From Caprella mutica (taxonomy: Eukaryota > Arthropoda > Malacostraca > Amphipoda > Caprellidae): a stretch of 64,000 nt of DNA. The notes under the pieces were generated by a model, which made no database searches, was not told where the DNA came from, and was given only the letters and a program-made list of their open reading frames with translations. The translations under genes were made by a program, and so were the position numbers. The DNA lies in the NCBI GenBank assembly GCA_947561585.1, contig CANNZV010002291.1, forward strand, positions 144,364 through 208,363. Direction: 5' to 3'. Below are positions 1 through 11,248 of this stretch, one piece after another; the first letter of the stretch is position 1; every line of letters starts with the position of its first letter.

Positions 1-92
1 CCACTTTCAACCAATTGTCTTTCGGCCAAATGTCTTTCGGCCAAATGTCCGTTCGGCCAAATGTCTTTCAGTCAAGTGACCGCTCAAGGTTT
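1..92. repeat. 15-bp minisatellite (tgtctttcggccaaa)
   Basis: Five units start at 16, 31, 46, 62 and 77, spaced 15-16 bp, with the first ones reading tgtctttcggccaaa and the last ones diverging. The array runs off the left edge of the window. Its layout (15-bp unit with an A/T-rich half and a C/G half) matches other arrays at 16757, 18324, 31060 and 40130, which suggests it may be the end of a foldback-like element. Confidence 0.85.
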
Positions 93-107
93 CAATAACG
101 TGGTTTA

Positions 108-350
108 CTTTGTTCATGGAGTAGCTTTTCTGCATTCATGAACCTTGTCACAGACTTGTAGAAGGTGACTTTGTACATGGGGTAGCTTTTCTGCAATCAT
201 GAGCATTGTCATAGACTGGTGGTATGTGCCATTGTTCATGAAGTAGTTTTCTGCATTCATGAGTATTGTCACTGACTGATGGTAGGTGACCTTGTTCATG
301 GAGTAGCTTCCCTGCATTACTGAGCACTGTCACAATCTGGTGATATTTCA
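108..350. repeat. 61-bp tandem repeat, 4 copies
   Basis: Unit starts at 111, 172, 233 and 293 share 'gtagcttttctgcattcatg' and 'cattgtca.agact'. Two overlapping minus-strand reading frames here come from the repeat, not from a gene. A single diverged copy of the same unit lies at about 5776-5820 inside a dispersed element, so the array is probably a local amplification of part of that element. Confidence 0.85.
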
Positions 351-1165
351 TTTTTACATCGGCTCCGAAGCAGACGTTAAACCCCCTTATAATTTAATAG
401 CACTTTTAATAACTTTAATATTCTGTTTAGGCACAGAATGGTATATTTTTTCTTGTAATTCTATATGCCTGAGCGTCGAATCTCCATGCATGTAACTATA
501 AATTTTTTACTCACTGATGCTATAGTTTGAAAAAACATTTCAGTTAATAAGACAACGAAATGTTGACCAAATAAACAATCTGTTCAAACATCCATGACAT
601 ATTTAGAGTGTCAGTTCAACAGGAATACAAACACATTATCATCGACCATTTAGAATTTGCTGCAGTGAAACTATTGATGGGATGATACGAATATTCCTGA
701 AATTGATTTGTATGAATTGAATACATTTTAGACTCATGTGTAATTTTTGTCAGAATTTGGTGGGGCATTATAAGATTAAAAGGCGTTAGCAAAGGGGTGG
801 ACAAATGCATCACTCAGTGCTATTTTGGCCCTCAGAGCGGCACTCGTGCCCACCAAGGAAACGGTGCTTTATTTTCTTCCAAAGAAATTTTAGCCCTGAC
901 TGCTTTATAAATTAAATGAATAATATAGAAGAGTTTGGTCAACTAATTGAAGAACAGTATATTCCCTTAATGAGGTATTTTTTGTTTATTGTTACTATAG
1001 TGCCGGTGTTTAATTTATTTACCTGTTAAATATATATTTAACATATTTTAATGTTAAATATCACATAAGAACTAATAATCGCTCATATATATGAATTAAA
1101 TCAATATTTAAAGTCTGAACATTCAAATGACACAATATTGCTTATAGAAATACTGTAAAACTGTT
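351..1165. other. AT-rich stretch, no gene seen
   Basis: I see no open frame with coding character, no clear splice-bounded exon and no obvious tandem structure here. The 65-codon minus frame at 616-813 has no recognisable domain. Confidence 0.5.
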
Positions 1166-1167
1166 TG

Positions 1168-1302
1168 TTGGAGTCAGAGTCGAGGAGTCGGTGAAATTCT
1201 TCATAAAGAAGTCGGAGTTGGAGTCGATAAATTCAAAATAAAGGAGTCGGAGTTGAAGTCGGAGTCGAACATTTTATGTACCGACTCCGCAGCCCTGGTA
1301 TG
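1168..1302. repeat. gagtcgg-repeat end of a dispersed DNA element
   Basis: Repeated 'gagtcggagt' words end at 'ccgactccgcagccctg'. Read on the other strand this starts cagggctgcggagtcgg, followed by many actccgac words. The look is of one end of a non-autonomous DNA transposon with subterminal repeats; the opposite end was not found. Confidence 0.45.
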
Positions 1303-1331
1303 AACGAAGATAAAAACAATTAATAATAATT

Positions 1332-2097
1332 TAGGGATGGGACGAAGTATCGGCATTTTTGAGGAGTATCTGCATTGGTATCGGTATCGGCTTTTATTAA
1401 AAAGTATCGGCCGATACTGTTATTATTATTTAAATTTTATTCATTTAGTAAATTTATTTTTTCATTATTAAATTTCTATTATTCTATAGCCATAAATAAA
1501 ATAAATTATTAAAAAATTCATTATAAGTACCAATCTAATAATTGACCAACTACCTACTAGAGTTTTCACTGTAATTTTTATTTATCTATTATGACACGAA
1601 TGATATAATTAATACAAAATTTAAAGTATATACATAATCTGCCAATAAGTTTTCGAGTCTGACTATAAATACAAGATAAGAATTATTCAGCTACTGTTGT
1701 CCATTTATGCACTTATATATGACAAGTATCACAAGATGATAACACACATCAGAAAAGTTATCTATCAAATACCAATGCATTTCAATTTATGTGAAATATG
1801 TAAATCACAATTCATGCTATACTATATTGATAGATCATTACTGTGTTAGTTTTATGAGTTAAAACTATATTAAACATACAATTCTAATTGATCATCAATA
1901 ACTCATTAGGTATCAATGAGTTTTATAAATATAACTTGAAAAACTGCAAGTATCAGTATCGGCAAGGTCAGCAATTTTTTAAAAGTATCGGTATCGGCAC
2001 TCGTTGCGAAGAATTGGTATCAGCAAGTATCGGCATCGGTTTGTTTTGTAAAGTATCGGTATGGGAATGTTTTTTTTTTGGTATCGTCCCATCCCTA
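1332..2097. mobile_element. hAT-like non-autonomous TIR element (766 bp)
   Basis: The left end TAGGGATGGGACGA (1332-1345) matches the right end TCGTCCCATCCCTA (2084-2097) as a perfect 14-bp terminal inverted repeat. Just inside both ends are many copies of 'tatcgg' (1350-1415 and 1950-2065), in opposite orientations as expected for subterminal repeats. No transposase is visible, and the 74-codon frame at 1888-2112 is made of the subterminal words. Flanks are AT-rich: the 8 bp outside the ends (taataatt and aataatat) are not identical, so the target duplication and hence the hAT assignment remain tentative. Confidence 0.75.
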
Positions 2098-2233
2098 AAT
2101 AATATTACTTAATGAGGGATACTACACATGAGATTAAGTTAGTTAAATATATAATAAAAAACTAAATAACTCCATAGTTATTTTGTCATTCATTCTGACA
2201 TGCAGCTAATCTATTACATTGAAGATAGCTTAC

Positions 2234-2955
2234 CTTGGAGACAGGAGCACTGCTTTAAATCTTTGAACTCCAACTTGTCACATTTTCCTTACAATGAGTA
2301 TAGAACAGCTACTTAACTCGAGATGGAATTTTTATTTTGTTGTTAATGGTATTCCTCAATTGTGACCCGCCAAAATTGGATAAGTTCATTTTCATATTGT
2401 CCGTTTCATTTTCATTGAGAAGTACTTTTTCCAGCAATTGCAGTTCATGTTGTGATTTTGGTGGCAACTTAGGTATCTTACTGGAGCTATTAATGTTAGA
2501 AGGAGAACTGTTTTTTCATCATTTTTCCATCACTTGCACTTCCTCTCTGACCTCCATAATTACTTCATGCAATTCAAGAACAGCCTTGAATAATCTCTCA
2601 ATTTTTTTTTCATTTTTTTAGCTTTACCATCATTACATTGGTAGAACTGTGGTTGCTCATAATAGGTTTCGATTCCAATAGAAGGGGCAGAGAATTAAAT
2701 GTATGAGTATCTGATCTATGAGCAATTTTCTTTTTCTTCTGGGGAGGTGGTTGAGGAATATCTTCATCACTAGGTGTTGATTCTCTTATTGCTGCCACAC
2801 CAGTATCTGACTTCCCATCCGTGTTTTCGCTACATGTTAAATAGACTGCTTCTTGACATTTTTTCCTCACATCTCTTGTTAAGAGTTTGCTTCAAAAAAT
2901 ATTTTGCACTTGAAGAGACTCCAAGTCAATTTTGGAGGATGGAGGGTCTTGATTA
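2234..2955 (-). pseudogene. DUF4806-domain-like protein, broken
   Basis: Reading the minus strand from about 2955 leftwards gives pieces in order: a basic segment RKKCQEAVYLTC, an acidic linker, PQPPPQKKKKIAHRS, a charged helix KIERLFKAVLELHEV, then LPPKSQHELQLLEKVL followed by NLSNFGGSQLRNTI. The last two resemble the DUF4806 core (LP.....EL..LE..L ... LS..GG...R.T), a domain common in insect genes of unknown function, often in multicopy. The frame changes between the basic linker and the helix, two adjacent TGA codons follow VQVMEK, and TAG and TAA interrupt the tail, so it is probably a pseudogene. A donor-like aag|gtaagc remains at 2234/2233. It could instead be a gene with unseen short introns. 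Function of the family is unknown. Confidence 0.5.
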
Positions 2956-3189
2956 AATTGGTAAGCCCACCTTTATTTACCTTATCTGGCCAATAACATA
3001 ATGTCTGACCTTTAATACTTTTAATCCAGGTGGTTAGAATCTTTCCACACTATTATCAACATCAAAGTTGACTATTTGGTAAGACATTTTGATATACATT
3101 TTAATTCTACATACAAAGTTTCTGGAAAATATGATATTAAACAATCAATTTAATCTGTATAGATAAATTGAATTATTTAAATGAATTCT

Positions 3190-4410
3190 TGCAAATTGTT
3201 AGATAATATTGTCATCAAATACAAACTGGCAATTTTCCAGATTTTTAGGAAACATCACTGCATCAGTTGCTAATCAGCAGAGTCCATTGCACCAGATAGA
3301 AACTGATATGCAACATTATTTTCTTCCTATTCTCTGTTACAAATTGAATCAATAATTATTATACTTGTTTACATGCCAGATTGCCTTTGATAGAAATTTT
3401 GTATAATAATTTGGCTGATCCACCAACATTTTCCAAATTTAACTACCAAATTTAATGGTAACATTGGAATAAATAGCTAAAAATCCTGAATTTACTAGAA
3501 TATATAATTATTTCCAAAGGGAAAAAATCTTCCAAAAATTCAGTGGAATTTACCCTGATATAAAGTCTGGGCTGTGAGTCTGGTATGAATGTTAGACTTT
3601 AGAGCAACTCTACATAAAGTGTCTTTTGCCCCAGAGATTTTAATTTGAGAGAGAGTTACTCTCTGACTCTCAGCAGCAGAATCAGAATCTACTGCAGCTA
3701 AAGTTATGGTAACAAAGGAATTAATTCAAATTCTCCCACGGCTAAATTAATGGTAACATACCTAGGAATTAATTTGAAATATCCCGCAGATATCTAAAAT
3801 TTCCAAAATCGAGATCAGATTTGTTGCACAGAGTTTTGGAAAAATGTTCCATATTCTGCAGTCAGGCTTAAGAGTATTAGTTGCTTCTGTTTTCTTGTTC
3901 AGGGGGGTTATTTATTGAATTATTCTCAAAGAATAATTGCAATATTTATATTAAATTAATATGAAAATTATAATTATTAATGAGTAATTGAGATTAAACT
4001 GCTTAATAATGATTAAACAAACAATTAATGCACACAGGAAGCCAGTCGACAAAATATACGACATTTTTCACATTTTCAGTAATTTTCTGTGCGAACAATT
4101 CTTAATTTGATAATTTCCAACTGTATTTACATGTATTTTACTGAGAACAGAACCCAAAGGCCCAAAGTAGAGTATTTTGGGGGGGAACACTTTACCAGTT
4201 ACTGCAGTCTGGACAACTTACTAGAAACGTTAACTGGCACTGCAAGACGCATTCAGTCTTTTAGATTAGACATAGCCCAGACTATAATTCATGGTAAATT
4301 CCACCGACTGCGACTTGTAGGTGGAATTTTTCCCTTTAAGAATAATATTATAGCTAAGTCGGTGGAATTTTAGCTATGTTGATAAATGGTAACATAGGGA
4401 AAATTGGGAA
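3190..4410. repeat. Copies of the 'ggtggaatttt' dispersed element family
   Basis: The part at 3410-3570 (tttggctgatccaccaac ... ttcagtggaatttaccctg) is a reverse copy, and 4070-4400 (tttactgagaacagaa ... ggtggaattttagct) a forward copy, of sequences that recur at 49.9-50.8 kb and 51.9-52.7 kb. The 94-codon frame at 4089-4373 lies inside this repeat and is not considered a gene. No transposase sequence is recognisable. Confidence 0.6.
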
Positions 4411-4447
4411 AATTGGGAGAGTAGTTATTAATTATAAATCAAAGAAA

Positions 4448-4875
4448 CATACAGACATCGTAAAGGGGCATAAACTGAATACAGACATCGTAAAGGGGCA
4501 TACTGTTTACAGACATCGTAAAGGGGCAAACTGTATACAGACATCGTAGATGGTCATACGCCATACAGACATCATTAAGGGGACTGTACATGGATTTAAA
4601 AAAGAAAATTTATTAATGAAGTTATGTTTATGAAACTTTATTGCTCTGTGCGGCACTCAATCCCCGTGAGACCTCGATGCTCACTATTAGCCACTCGAAG
4701 GTGGGGGTATCATCAGAAGCCACCTGACTCACTGTATTAAAGTTTATCGGAATAAAAAAATTCAGATTTTTTCCATGTACGGTCCCCTTAAGGAGAATAC
4801 TGTATACAGACATTGTAAAGGGGCATATTGTATACAGACATCGTAAAAGGGCACACTGTATAGAGACATTGTTTA
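4448..4875. repeat. 28-bp minisatellite (acagacatcgtaaaggggca)
   Basis: Units begin at 4451, 4481, 4509, 4537, 4565, then after an insertion at 4806, 4834 and 4862. The spacing is 28-30 bp. The gap between the 4565 and 4806 units is 241 bp, which is exactly one 28-bp period plus a 209-bp element and its 4-bp target duplication. Confidence 0.9.
4579..4787. mobile_element. piggyBac-type MITE (209 bp), TTAA target duplications
   Basis: The left end GGGGACTGTACATGG and right end CCATGTACGGTCCCC are inverted copies with one mismatch, and similarity continues inward through A-rich sequence. TTAA flanks it on both sides (4575-4578 and 4788-4791). Removing the element plus one TTAA restores a normal 28-bp minisatellite unit. 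TTAA targets and short G/C-rich ends are the hallmark of piggyBac-family elements. No transposase is present; the minus frame at 4628-4813 is incidental. Confidence 0.9.
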
Positions 4876-4919
4876 AGTTTCCACCAAATAGTTTTCAGTT
4901 TCTCCCACTTTGGGAGAAA

Positions 4920-5545
4920 CTTACCTCCCGGGCAAGAGGGTTTTATTCATGGAATATTCCCTTAATATCTACAATATTCCCTCCTAGTCTGCACTCACAG
5001 TTTGATGAAGAGGGGATATTCCTGTAACAATAATATTGGATAGTATTCAAGTTCTTATACGAGGGAATATTCCAGGAATATTGGAGAGTTACAGTATTCG
5101 GTCAGATATCATCCAAGGATATTCAGGGAATATCATATTTCTAAAGTATTCCATACGAAACTAATTGGAATATTCTTGGAATACATATTTTTGATAGTAT
5201 TCCATTCTGAATATCCCATAAATATCCCAAGAATTATCAAGCTAGTTACGTATAATAGTATTCCCTAAAAATAAAACGAAGGAATATCCCTGGAACATTT
5301 GGGATCCACAGTATTCTTAGTGAAACAATGACGGAATGTAACAGGAATCGAATGAAAAATTTTACTTCCTAAAAAATACTTTTGAATATCCTTGGAACTA
5401 TTTCAATATTTTTGATAAGGAATATATCCCATTGGGTTATATGAAGGAATGTTCCTGGAAGATGGGAAATTTAAAGTATTTATGTCAAACAACAAAGGAA
5501 TGTCAATTGAATCGAACGATGATTTTTTTCTATTTCCTTAGAATT
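4920..5545. repeat. Diverged ggaatattcc repeat array
   Basis: Numerous degenerate copies of 'ggaatattcc' (itself a 10-bp palindrome) and 'agtattc' occur at roughly 50-60 bp intervals. The same core word builds arrays at 8265-8900 and 24540-25960, with different unit lengths. Confidence 0.65.
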
Positions 5546-5654
5546 TGGTTGTCTAATTTGAAAACTAAGAAACGTGGGTTTGTGAGATGAACTGTTGTAA
5601 TTTGGATTTCGTATGTTCTCTTCTAATTTTTACCATCAATATAATTTTTAACGC

Positions 5655-5875
5655 TACTAATAGTTTTAGAAGATAGCGCAAGAGTTAAGCTCTTCAACTA
5701 TGTCTATGAGGTGTTAGATTTCCGTGTTAGGTATGTGCTTCCATTTTCATCTTCCATTCATACAAAACTCCTTCACAGAGCTTTTCTGCATCCATGAGCA
5801 TTGTCACTGACTTCTGATGAAACTTCTTCTAAAATTCACTTTCCTTTCTGGTTGCTTCTTCCAGTCTCTTGCATT
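5655..5875. mobile_element. Fragment of the 41.2-42.1 kb LINE-like family (left part)
   Basis: 5660-5790 (agatagcgcaagagtt ... ccgtgttaggtatgtgc) resembles the reverse complement of 45010-45120. The segment at 5838-5870 (actttcctttctgg ... cttcttccagtct) resembles the reverse complement of part of the 41213-42070 insertion. This old copy continues after 6249 and hosts the younger insertion at 5876-6233. Confidence 0.5.
5861..5875. repeat. Target-site duplication, left copy
   Basis: ccagtctcttgcatt, identical to 6234-6248 and immediately before the first LINE base. Confidence 0.85.
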
Positions 5876-6233
5876 GGGCACACAGCCCTTACCCACTCTC
5901 ATCTAATGGACAAATCACCAGCCCCTTACTGTGGGGACTGTATAGTCCCACTAACTGTAAACCATATCCTGACAGAATGTCCAAACTACAACCACCAGAG
6001 AACCATCTTCAGAAACAACGATGATATCAAATCAATTCTTATGCCCCCATGCCTCATAAACGGTCAACTATATAAATACCTGTCAACAACCAACTTGCTG
6101 AATGAAATATAAAACAAAATCAGAGAAATAACAAAAAAAATAAAAATAATAATAACAATAAAGCCGTAACTCACTATTGAAACGCCTAAATGGCGACTAT
6201 GGTGGTGAAACTCCATTATATAATAATAATAAT
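5876..6233 (+). mobile_element. 5'-truncated non-LTR retrotransposon (LINE), C-terminal fragment
   Basis: The open frame starting at 5801 becomes LINE-like exactly from 5876: GHTALTHSHLMDKS, then C..C at PYCGDC and a downstream H....C at VNHILTEC, ending at a stop at 6110-6112. The order IGHT.LTHS ... C..C ... H.L..C is the conserved carboxy-terminal zinc-finger-like region downstream of reverse transcriptase in Jockey/I/R1-group elements. A short 3' UTR follows and ends in a (taa)n tail. The insertion is bounded by identical 15-bp target duplications, ccagtctcttgcatt at 5861-5875 and 6234-6248. Only about 78 residues survive, as expected for target-primed reverse transcription that stopped early; it cannot be active. 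The first 25 codons of the frame come from flanking DNA. Confidence 0.85.
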
Positions 6234-6248
6234 CCAGTCTCTTGCATT
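6234..6248. repeat. Target-site duplication, right copy
   Basis: ccagtctcttgcatt directly after the (taa)n tail. The next bases continue an older dispersed element interrupted by the LINE. Confidence 0.85.
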
Positions 6249-6679
6249 TCAAAACGTCATCGATATGGCCTTTTGTTCTTAAGCAGATACTAAACCACCA
6301 AGTGAATTAAAAATACCGATCTAAATGAATAGAGTTTCGGATGAGCAAATTAAATGCTAGCTCCCAATTAGAAATTAGTAGTACCTACAAAAATTACTTA
6401 TTTCGTTTTTATGAAATCTTAAACTAGTAAAAGTTGCGAATCAGGTACCCAGAATAATTTTTATCCAATTTAGTGTTCGCCTTGCATCAATGCAGTTCAG
6501 ACGTAATTGACGGCCTATGAGTGTCAATTCAAGAAAAAAAAAAGAGGTTAGTATTGTGATTGTAAATGTTTAACGAATGCACACCATTGTTTATATTCTA
6601 TCAACAGCAGTTATCACTCAACTATTTCAAATTTAAGTTTAAAGTTAAATATTGATATGTGGTGATAACGGAATAAGAG

Positions 6680-6880
6680 TAGGGTCAAGTAGGTAAATTG
6701 CGGTAGGTACACAACTAACTGCGGCCTCTAACAACATACACATCATATAGCTTCAAAACACACGTTAAAAACTTAGATTAACAAATTATAGCATGCTCTT
6801 TCGGTTCAGAATGTTTTCAGACTCTCTTGAGAGGGCCGCAATTAAAAATTAAAGTGTCGTAATATACATGCGTGACCCTA
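6680..6880. mobile_element. TA-flanked MITE (about 201 bp)
   Basis: Left end tagggtcaagtaggtaaatt and right end (read inverted) tagggtcacgcatgtatatt pair as diverged terminal inverted repeats, and 'gcggcctct' inside the left arm pairs with 'gagagggccgc' at 6830-6840. The TA at each end suggests a Tc1/mariner-type non-autonomous element. There is no coding capacity. Confidence 0.65.
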
Positions 6881-8264
6881 ATTACCCTAGCTATACTTCC
6901 CGTACTATTTTAGTTTATAGGCCTATAACTATTCATATGTATACTCAGTTTATTCTTTGATTGTAAATGGATTCACTATGTTAATTTATATTATGAAATG
7001 TTTATTAATAATTAGCTATAACCTAGGTTAAACAATACACATTCTCTAGCCTCTGAAAGTGAAATAAAAAATTTCATAAAATTATATTTTCAGTGACCTG
7101 TTCTTTAACTGACTAGAGTTTAATAGTAAAATTTTAAAAGTGCCAATAATGATTTTCAGTGTTAATAATATTCATAGTAGCTTTTCTTCTTTCATGAGCA
7201 CATTCTTGTTTTACTTATATTTGATTTTTTTACTTTTTTGACCCATATGGTTTCTCAACCACTTTTTTCTTATCTAAATCTGTATTCCCTTTAAGATCTA
7301 CTTTTTCCTCTCTTGAAATTTGAAAGAATAATTTCACCTAGGTTTTTATTTAAATTATGGATTAACAAATTGAATACAGGTTATTGATAAATGATGACTA
7401 ATTATTTTATTTCTCCGTAGGTACCACTGTGGTTGGCTAAGAAGTTACATATCTAAGAGACATGTCCTCTTCATTTCATTCTGTGTACTATATAGTATGA
7501 TGCGCGTGCTCTAAAACTATAGCTCACCTGACACCACTATATTTCACTTCATAAGTTCATTGTAGAGAATATGAAAGAATTTATGATTAATGACAAAATT
7601 AATTGCTCGATTGAATAAATTTGCTCCACGTTAAGTAAAGAACCAAATACAAAAGACTTTGTACTATATAGTTGTCACACAGGAAAGTGGCACATGTAAG
7701 CTACGCTACCACCAATCGATTGTAGTGGTCAATAATTTTTCAAAAAGAGACGAAAGCACTGTTGAGTGTTGACTGCATTAACAGATGTAAGAGGAAAATG
7801 AGAAGGTGATGGTGAATGGAACCTGTGAGCCTTTCTTAACTAAAAATTGAAAACTTTGCAAGTGAAAAATACAACCATGGCGCTATAGAATAAGTGAGAA
7901 ATATCGAGTGAAAATTACTGGCAGCTAAATAGATTGAACCTTTATAACATGTAAAAAAGTTGCAGAGGAATTAATTTATATTTAATTAATTTGAGCCCTT
8001 TCTAAATCATGTGCTATTTGATATTTTAATAAAATGATTAACGTATGTTTATTTTCTTTCATTCCATACCAGTACAAAGGGGCATTGTGAAAATACCTAT
8101 ATTTAAATAATGTGTCCTGAAATTAAAGTTTTAATGTTCGTAAATTTTTTATACAAAGTTATTTGTTCATGGTACACTTCTTGGTGTGTAGGTAAGTGAC
8201 AATTAAGTTATTCACTCAAGTAATTAGTGTTACACGGCCACTTGTAGTCTCAGTTATTTAATTT
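6881..8264. other. AT-rich stretch, no gene seen
   Basis: Nothing with coding character. A short sequence at 7181-7200 (agtagcttttcttctttcat) resembles the 61-bp unit at 108-350. Confidence 0.5.
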
Positions 8265-8760
8265 CATTTATTCCCTCCTTTTGAATTACTTATTCCATTG
8301 ATATTCCTTCATCGTGGCCTCTTTTTCTGGATGTTTTATTCCATTGTTATTCCTTCAATATTCCTTCTTCATTTGGATGACCTATTCCATAGGTAATCCT
8401 TAAATATTCCCTCTCCCTTGGATGACTTACTCCATAGGTATTCCTTCAATATTCCCTCTTCCTATAGATGTCTCATTCTATAGGTATTCCTTCAATATTC
8501 CCTCTTCCTTTAGTTGTCTTATTCCAAAGGTATTCCTTCAATATTCCCTCTTCCTTTAGTTGTCTTATCCCATAGGTTGTCCTTCAATATTCCCTCTTCC
8601 TTTAGTTGTCTTATCCCATAGGTTGTCCTTCAATATTCCCTTATCCTTTAGTTGTCTTATTCCATAGGTATTCCTTCAATATTCCCTCTTACTTTGGATG
8701 TCTTATTCCATTGGCATTCCTTCATTATTCCATTGAACTTCGTCTCCTTGATTCCCTAGA
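8265..8760. repeat. 46-bp tandem repeat (ttccttcaatattccctctt)
   Basis: About ten units with 'tattccttcaatattccctc' recur near 8443, 8490, 8536, 8582 and 8628; the central units are 46 bp apart, outer ones more diverged. The 3' flank to 8885 carries further ggaatattcc words. Confidence 0.85.
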
Positions 8761-8899
8761 TTTTCCCCTGTGATTTATGGGACTATTCCATAAAAGTGTC
8801 GAAAAATTGCATTCCCTGAATATCAAAAAATTATCATCATGGAATATTCCTTGGGAATATTCCGAGAAGGTTTTCGGAATATCCATTTTTTGCGCGGGC

Positions 8900-11245
8900 T
8901 TGCCAACCCCGTATAGCATAAGAACAAAATTTTGATTTCAAGGATTTATATACATAAAAATGCAATTATATTAATGACTAATATTAGATTATGATAGCTA
9001 CTTGAAATAAAAAAAATAATCAAAAGTTCACCAATAAGCAATAGCTAGGCTTTAAAATAAGACAATTTATTTGATAAGCTGACTGATTGAAAGATAATTG
9101 AATGTGAAAAAGAACAGACCGAAAGTAAGCTAAATAACTTCCAATGTTGCGAAAAGAACGGACTGATAGTAAATTAATTAACTTCCAATGTAGCGACAAG
9201 AAAGAACGTATCACCAATTTTCATTTTTTATTCGAAGATTATAACATATTAGCTATAGCAATAAACTATGTATTATTAATCATGAAAAATCTTTAACTCA
9301 CATTTCTTAATTAGTAATATAAGTTGGTCCTATATCAAGAGGACAGTTCAGAAACTGTTCAAATGACACTTTATTGTGATGGACTAGGTGGAAGCAGTTG
9401 TAGATGGACTCGACGAGATAAGCTGGGTCTCTTACTACGGTGATGAGAGCAGTGAATTATTGCAAAAATTATTATCAAAATTAATTAGGCCAAAATAGGA
9501 AGATCCAACTAAATTATTAAAAAAACATTATTAAAATTAAAGACACCTTGTCTGTCAGAATAGGAAGATCGAACATAATCATTGTAATCATATGCATGAT
9601 TTTGAAGGCAATAAGGGTGGAAAGAAAATATAATTCCATCTTTCAATGAATTATATCATTATTTAACAAAATAATGGATCCTTAGCGTATTGAGAAAATG
9701 ATCCATTTGGTGATTATATCAAATATGACTGAAGAAAATGGATTATATAGAAAGTTTTGAAAGTTTAAGATAATCATTTTTGATTAGAGAAAATCTCATA
9801 TTGATGCCACCAGGGAATTAAATCGGCCACGACTAAATCTTCTGTGCCAACGACATAACTTTCTATCCGGAGTAAAATTTAATAGGTTTTTGAATGAAGA
9901 TTTTCTTCATTTTTAGGTTACCATAGATAATTAGTTTTGTTCAAACGAGTTTCAACCATAAATGCCGTGAGGTGAAATATATGTCCCCTTTCATATGATG
10001 TATTTGGTGAGATATTTTGATATTTTATTCTAACATGTTTTTTTAATTTTTTGCAATTAATTCAAGCATTTTTATTTTAAAATTTTATGTAACTTTTGCA
10101 TATGATTAAAAAAAAATGTTCATGCTCTACAATTAAATTAAATGGATAAATATACTACCTGTCTCTTCAGACTTTTTTCCCTAAGGTAGGAACTGAAACA
10201 TTTCGCTCTGAAAGAACACACGCGAAATGTGGTTACGTTTGCACGTTTATTAGATGAGGAGGTATCAGAACAAAACTCCATGTGGTATGAGATATGGGGT
10301 AATTCGTGGTTATTCTTTTCAATTACCCTCAGAATACAAAAGGCAGAGTAGTAACCTTATGTTATTTTCCCAGGAGGTGACGAGTCAGAAGAAATTTCAG
10401 AGTAAAGGAAACCCTGTGTATTGTGTTGTAAATAAAATAATAGATTCGAATTTATACTAGAGCTACAAAGCATTAATTTTACTGGTTTTTAATTTTCAAA
10501 CATTTGTACTTTCAATCAAATTAAAAAACAATAATATGCGGAGACAGTGTCTCCTCATATAAAAACTAAAAAAAATCAGGTATCTTACAATAATAATTTA
10601 TTTGATACAAATGTTTGAGAAGTAAAAAAGCAGTCAAATTGGCTTCTTGGTTGTTCCAGTGCTACGTTTGTCAACCTGTATTTCTGAATTAAATAATCAA
10701 ATATTTGTTAATAAAAATTGGGTCAGATAAGAAGTCCAAATGAAGAACATTTAAATATTAAATTATTAAAAATATCAGACAAATACCTAACGTCACAACT
10801 CAAATATTTACTCCTTTTGTTGTTTGTACGATGCAAATAAAATTAATAAATAAATAACGAGACTAGAGTTTTTAGAAGTTTTCATTTCAACAAAATGTTC
10901 AAAATAAAATGTAAAGCAAGTGTTGTAATAAAATTAAAATTGTCAATTTTAATTCCTTTCACGATGTATGGAAAATTATAGTTTTATCAATACCCTTGTT
11001 TTACATTATATTTCGAAATGGAAATTTCCTGGAGCTAAATAAATTGAAGTTCAATAACATTTATTTTTCTTTGTTATTTGAAGCAGACAGGAAGAATTTT
11101 AGAATTTATTTTTATGCGATAGAAATTCCTGTTATATTATATTCTGTAGTCAACATATACAAACGCTATGAATTCCTTTCTAGTTAAAATAATAATTCTA
11201 TTACAGGTTTATTTGATAACGAGATAATGAAGTAACTGTGATATA
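8900..11245. other. AT-rich stretch, no gene seen
   Basis: Contains only a diverged two-copy repeat at about 9095-9210 ('ttccaatgt.gcga.aagaa') and scattered A/T runs. The 68-codon frame at 10254-10460 has no domain, signal or splice context that supports it. Confidence 0.45.
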
Positions 11246-11248
11246 TAC

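Noticed and set aside
4089..4373. 94-residue gene
   Set aside because: Lies in a dispersed repeat with copies at 51.9 and 52.4 kb that do not keep the frame.
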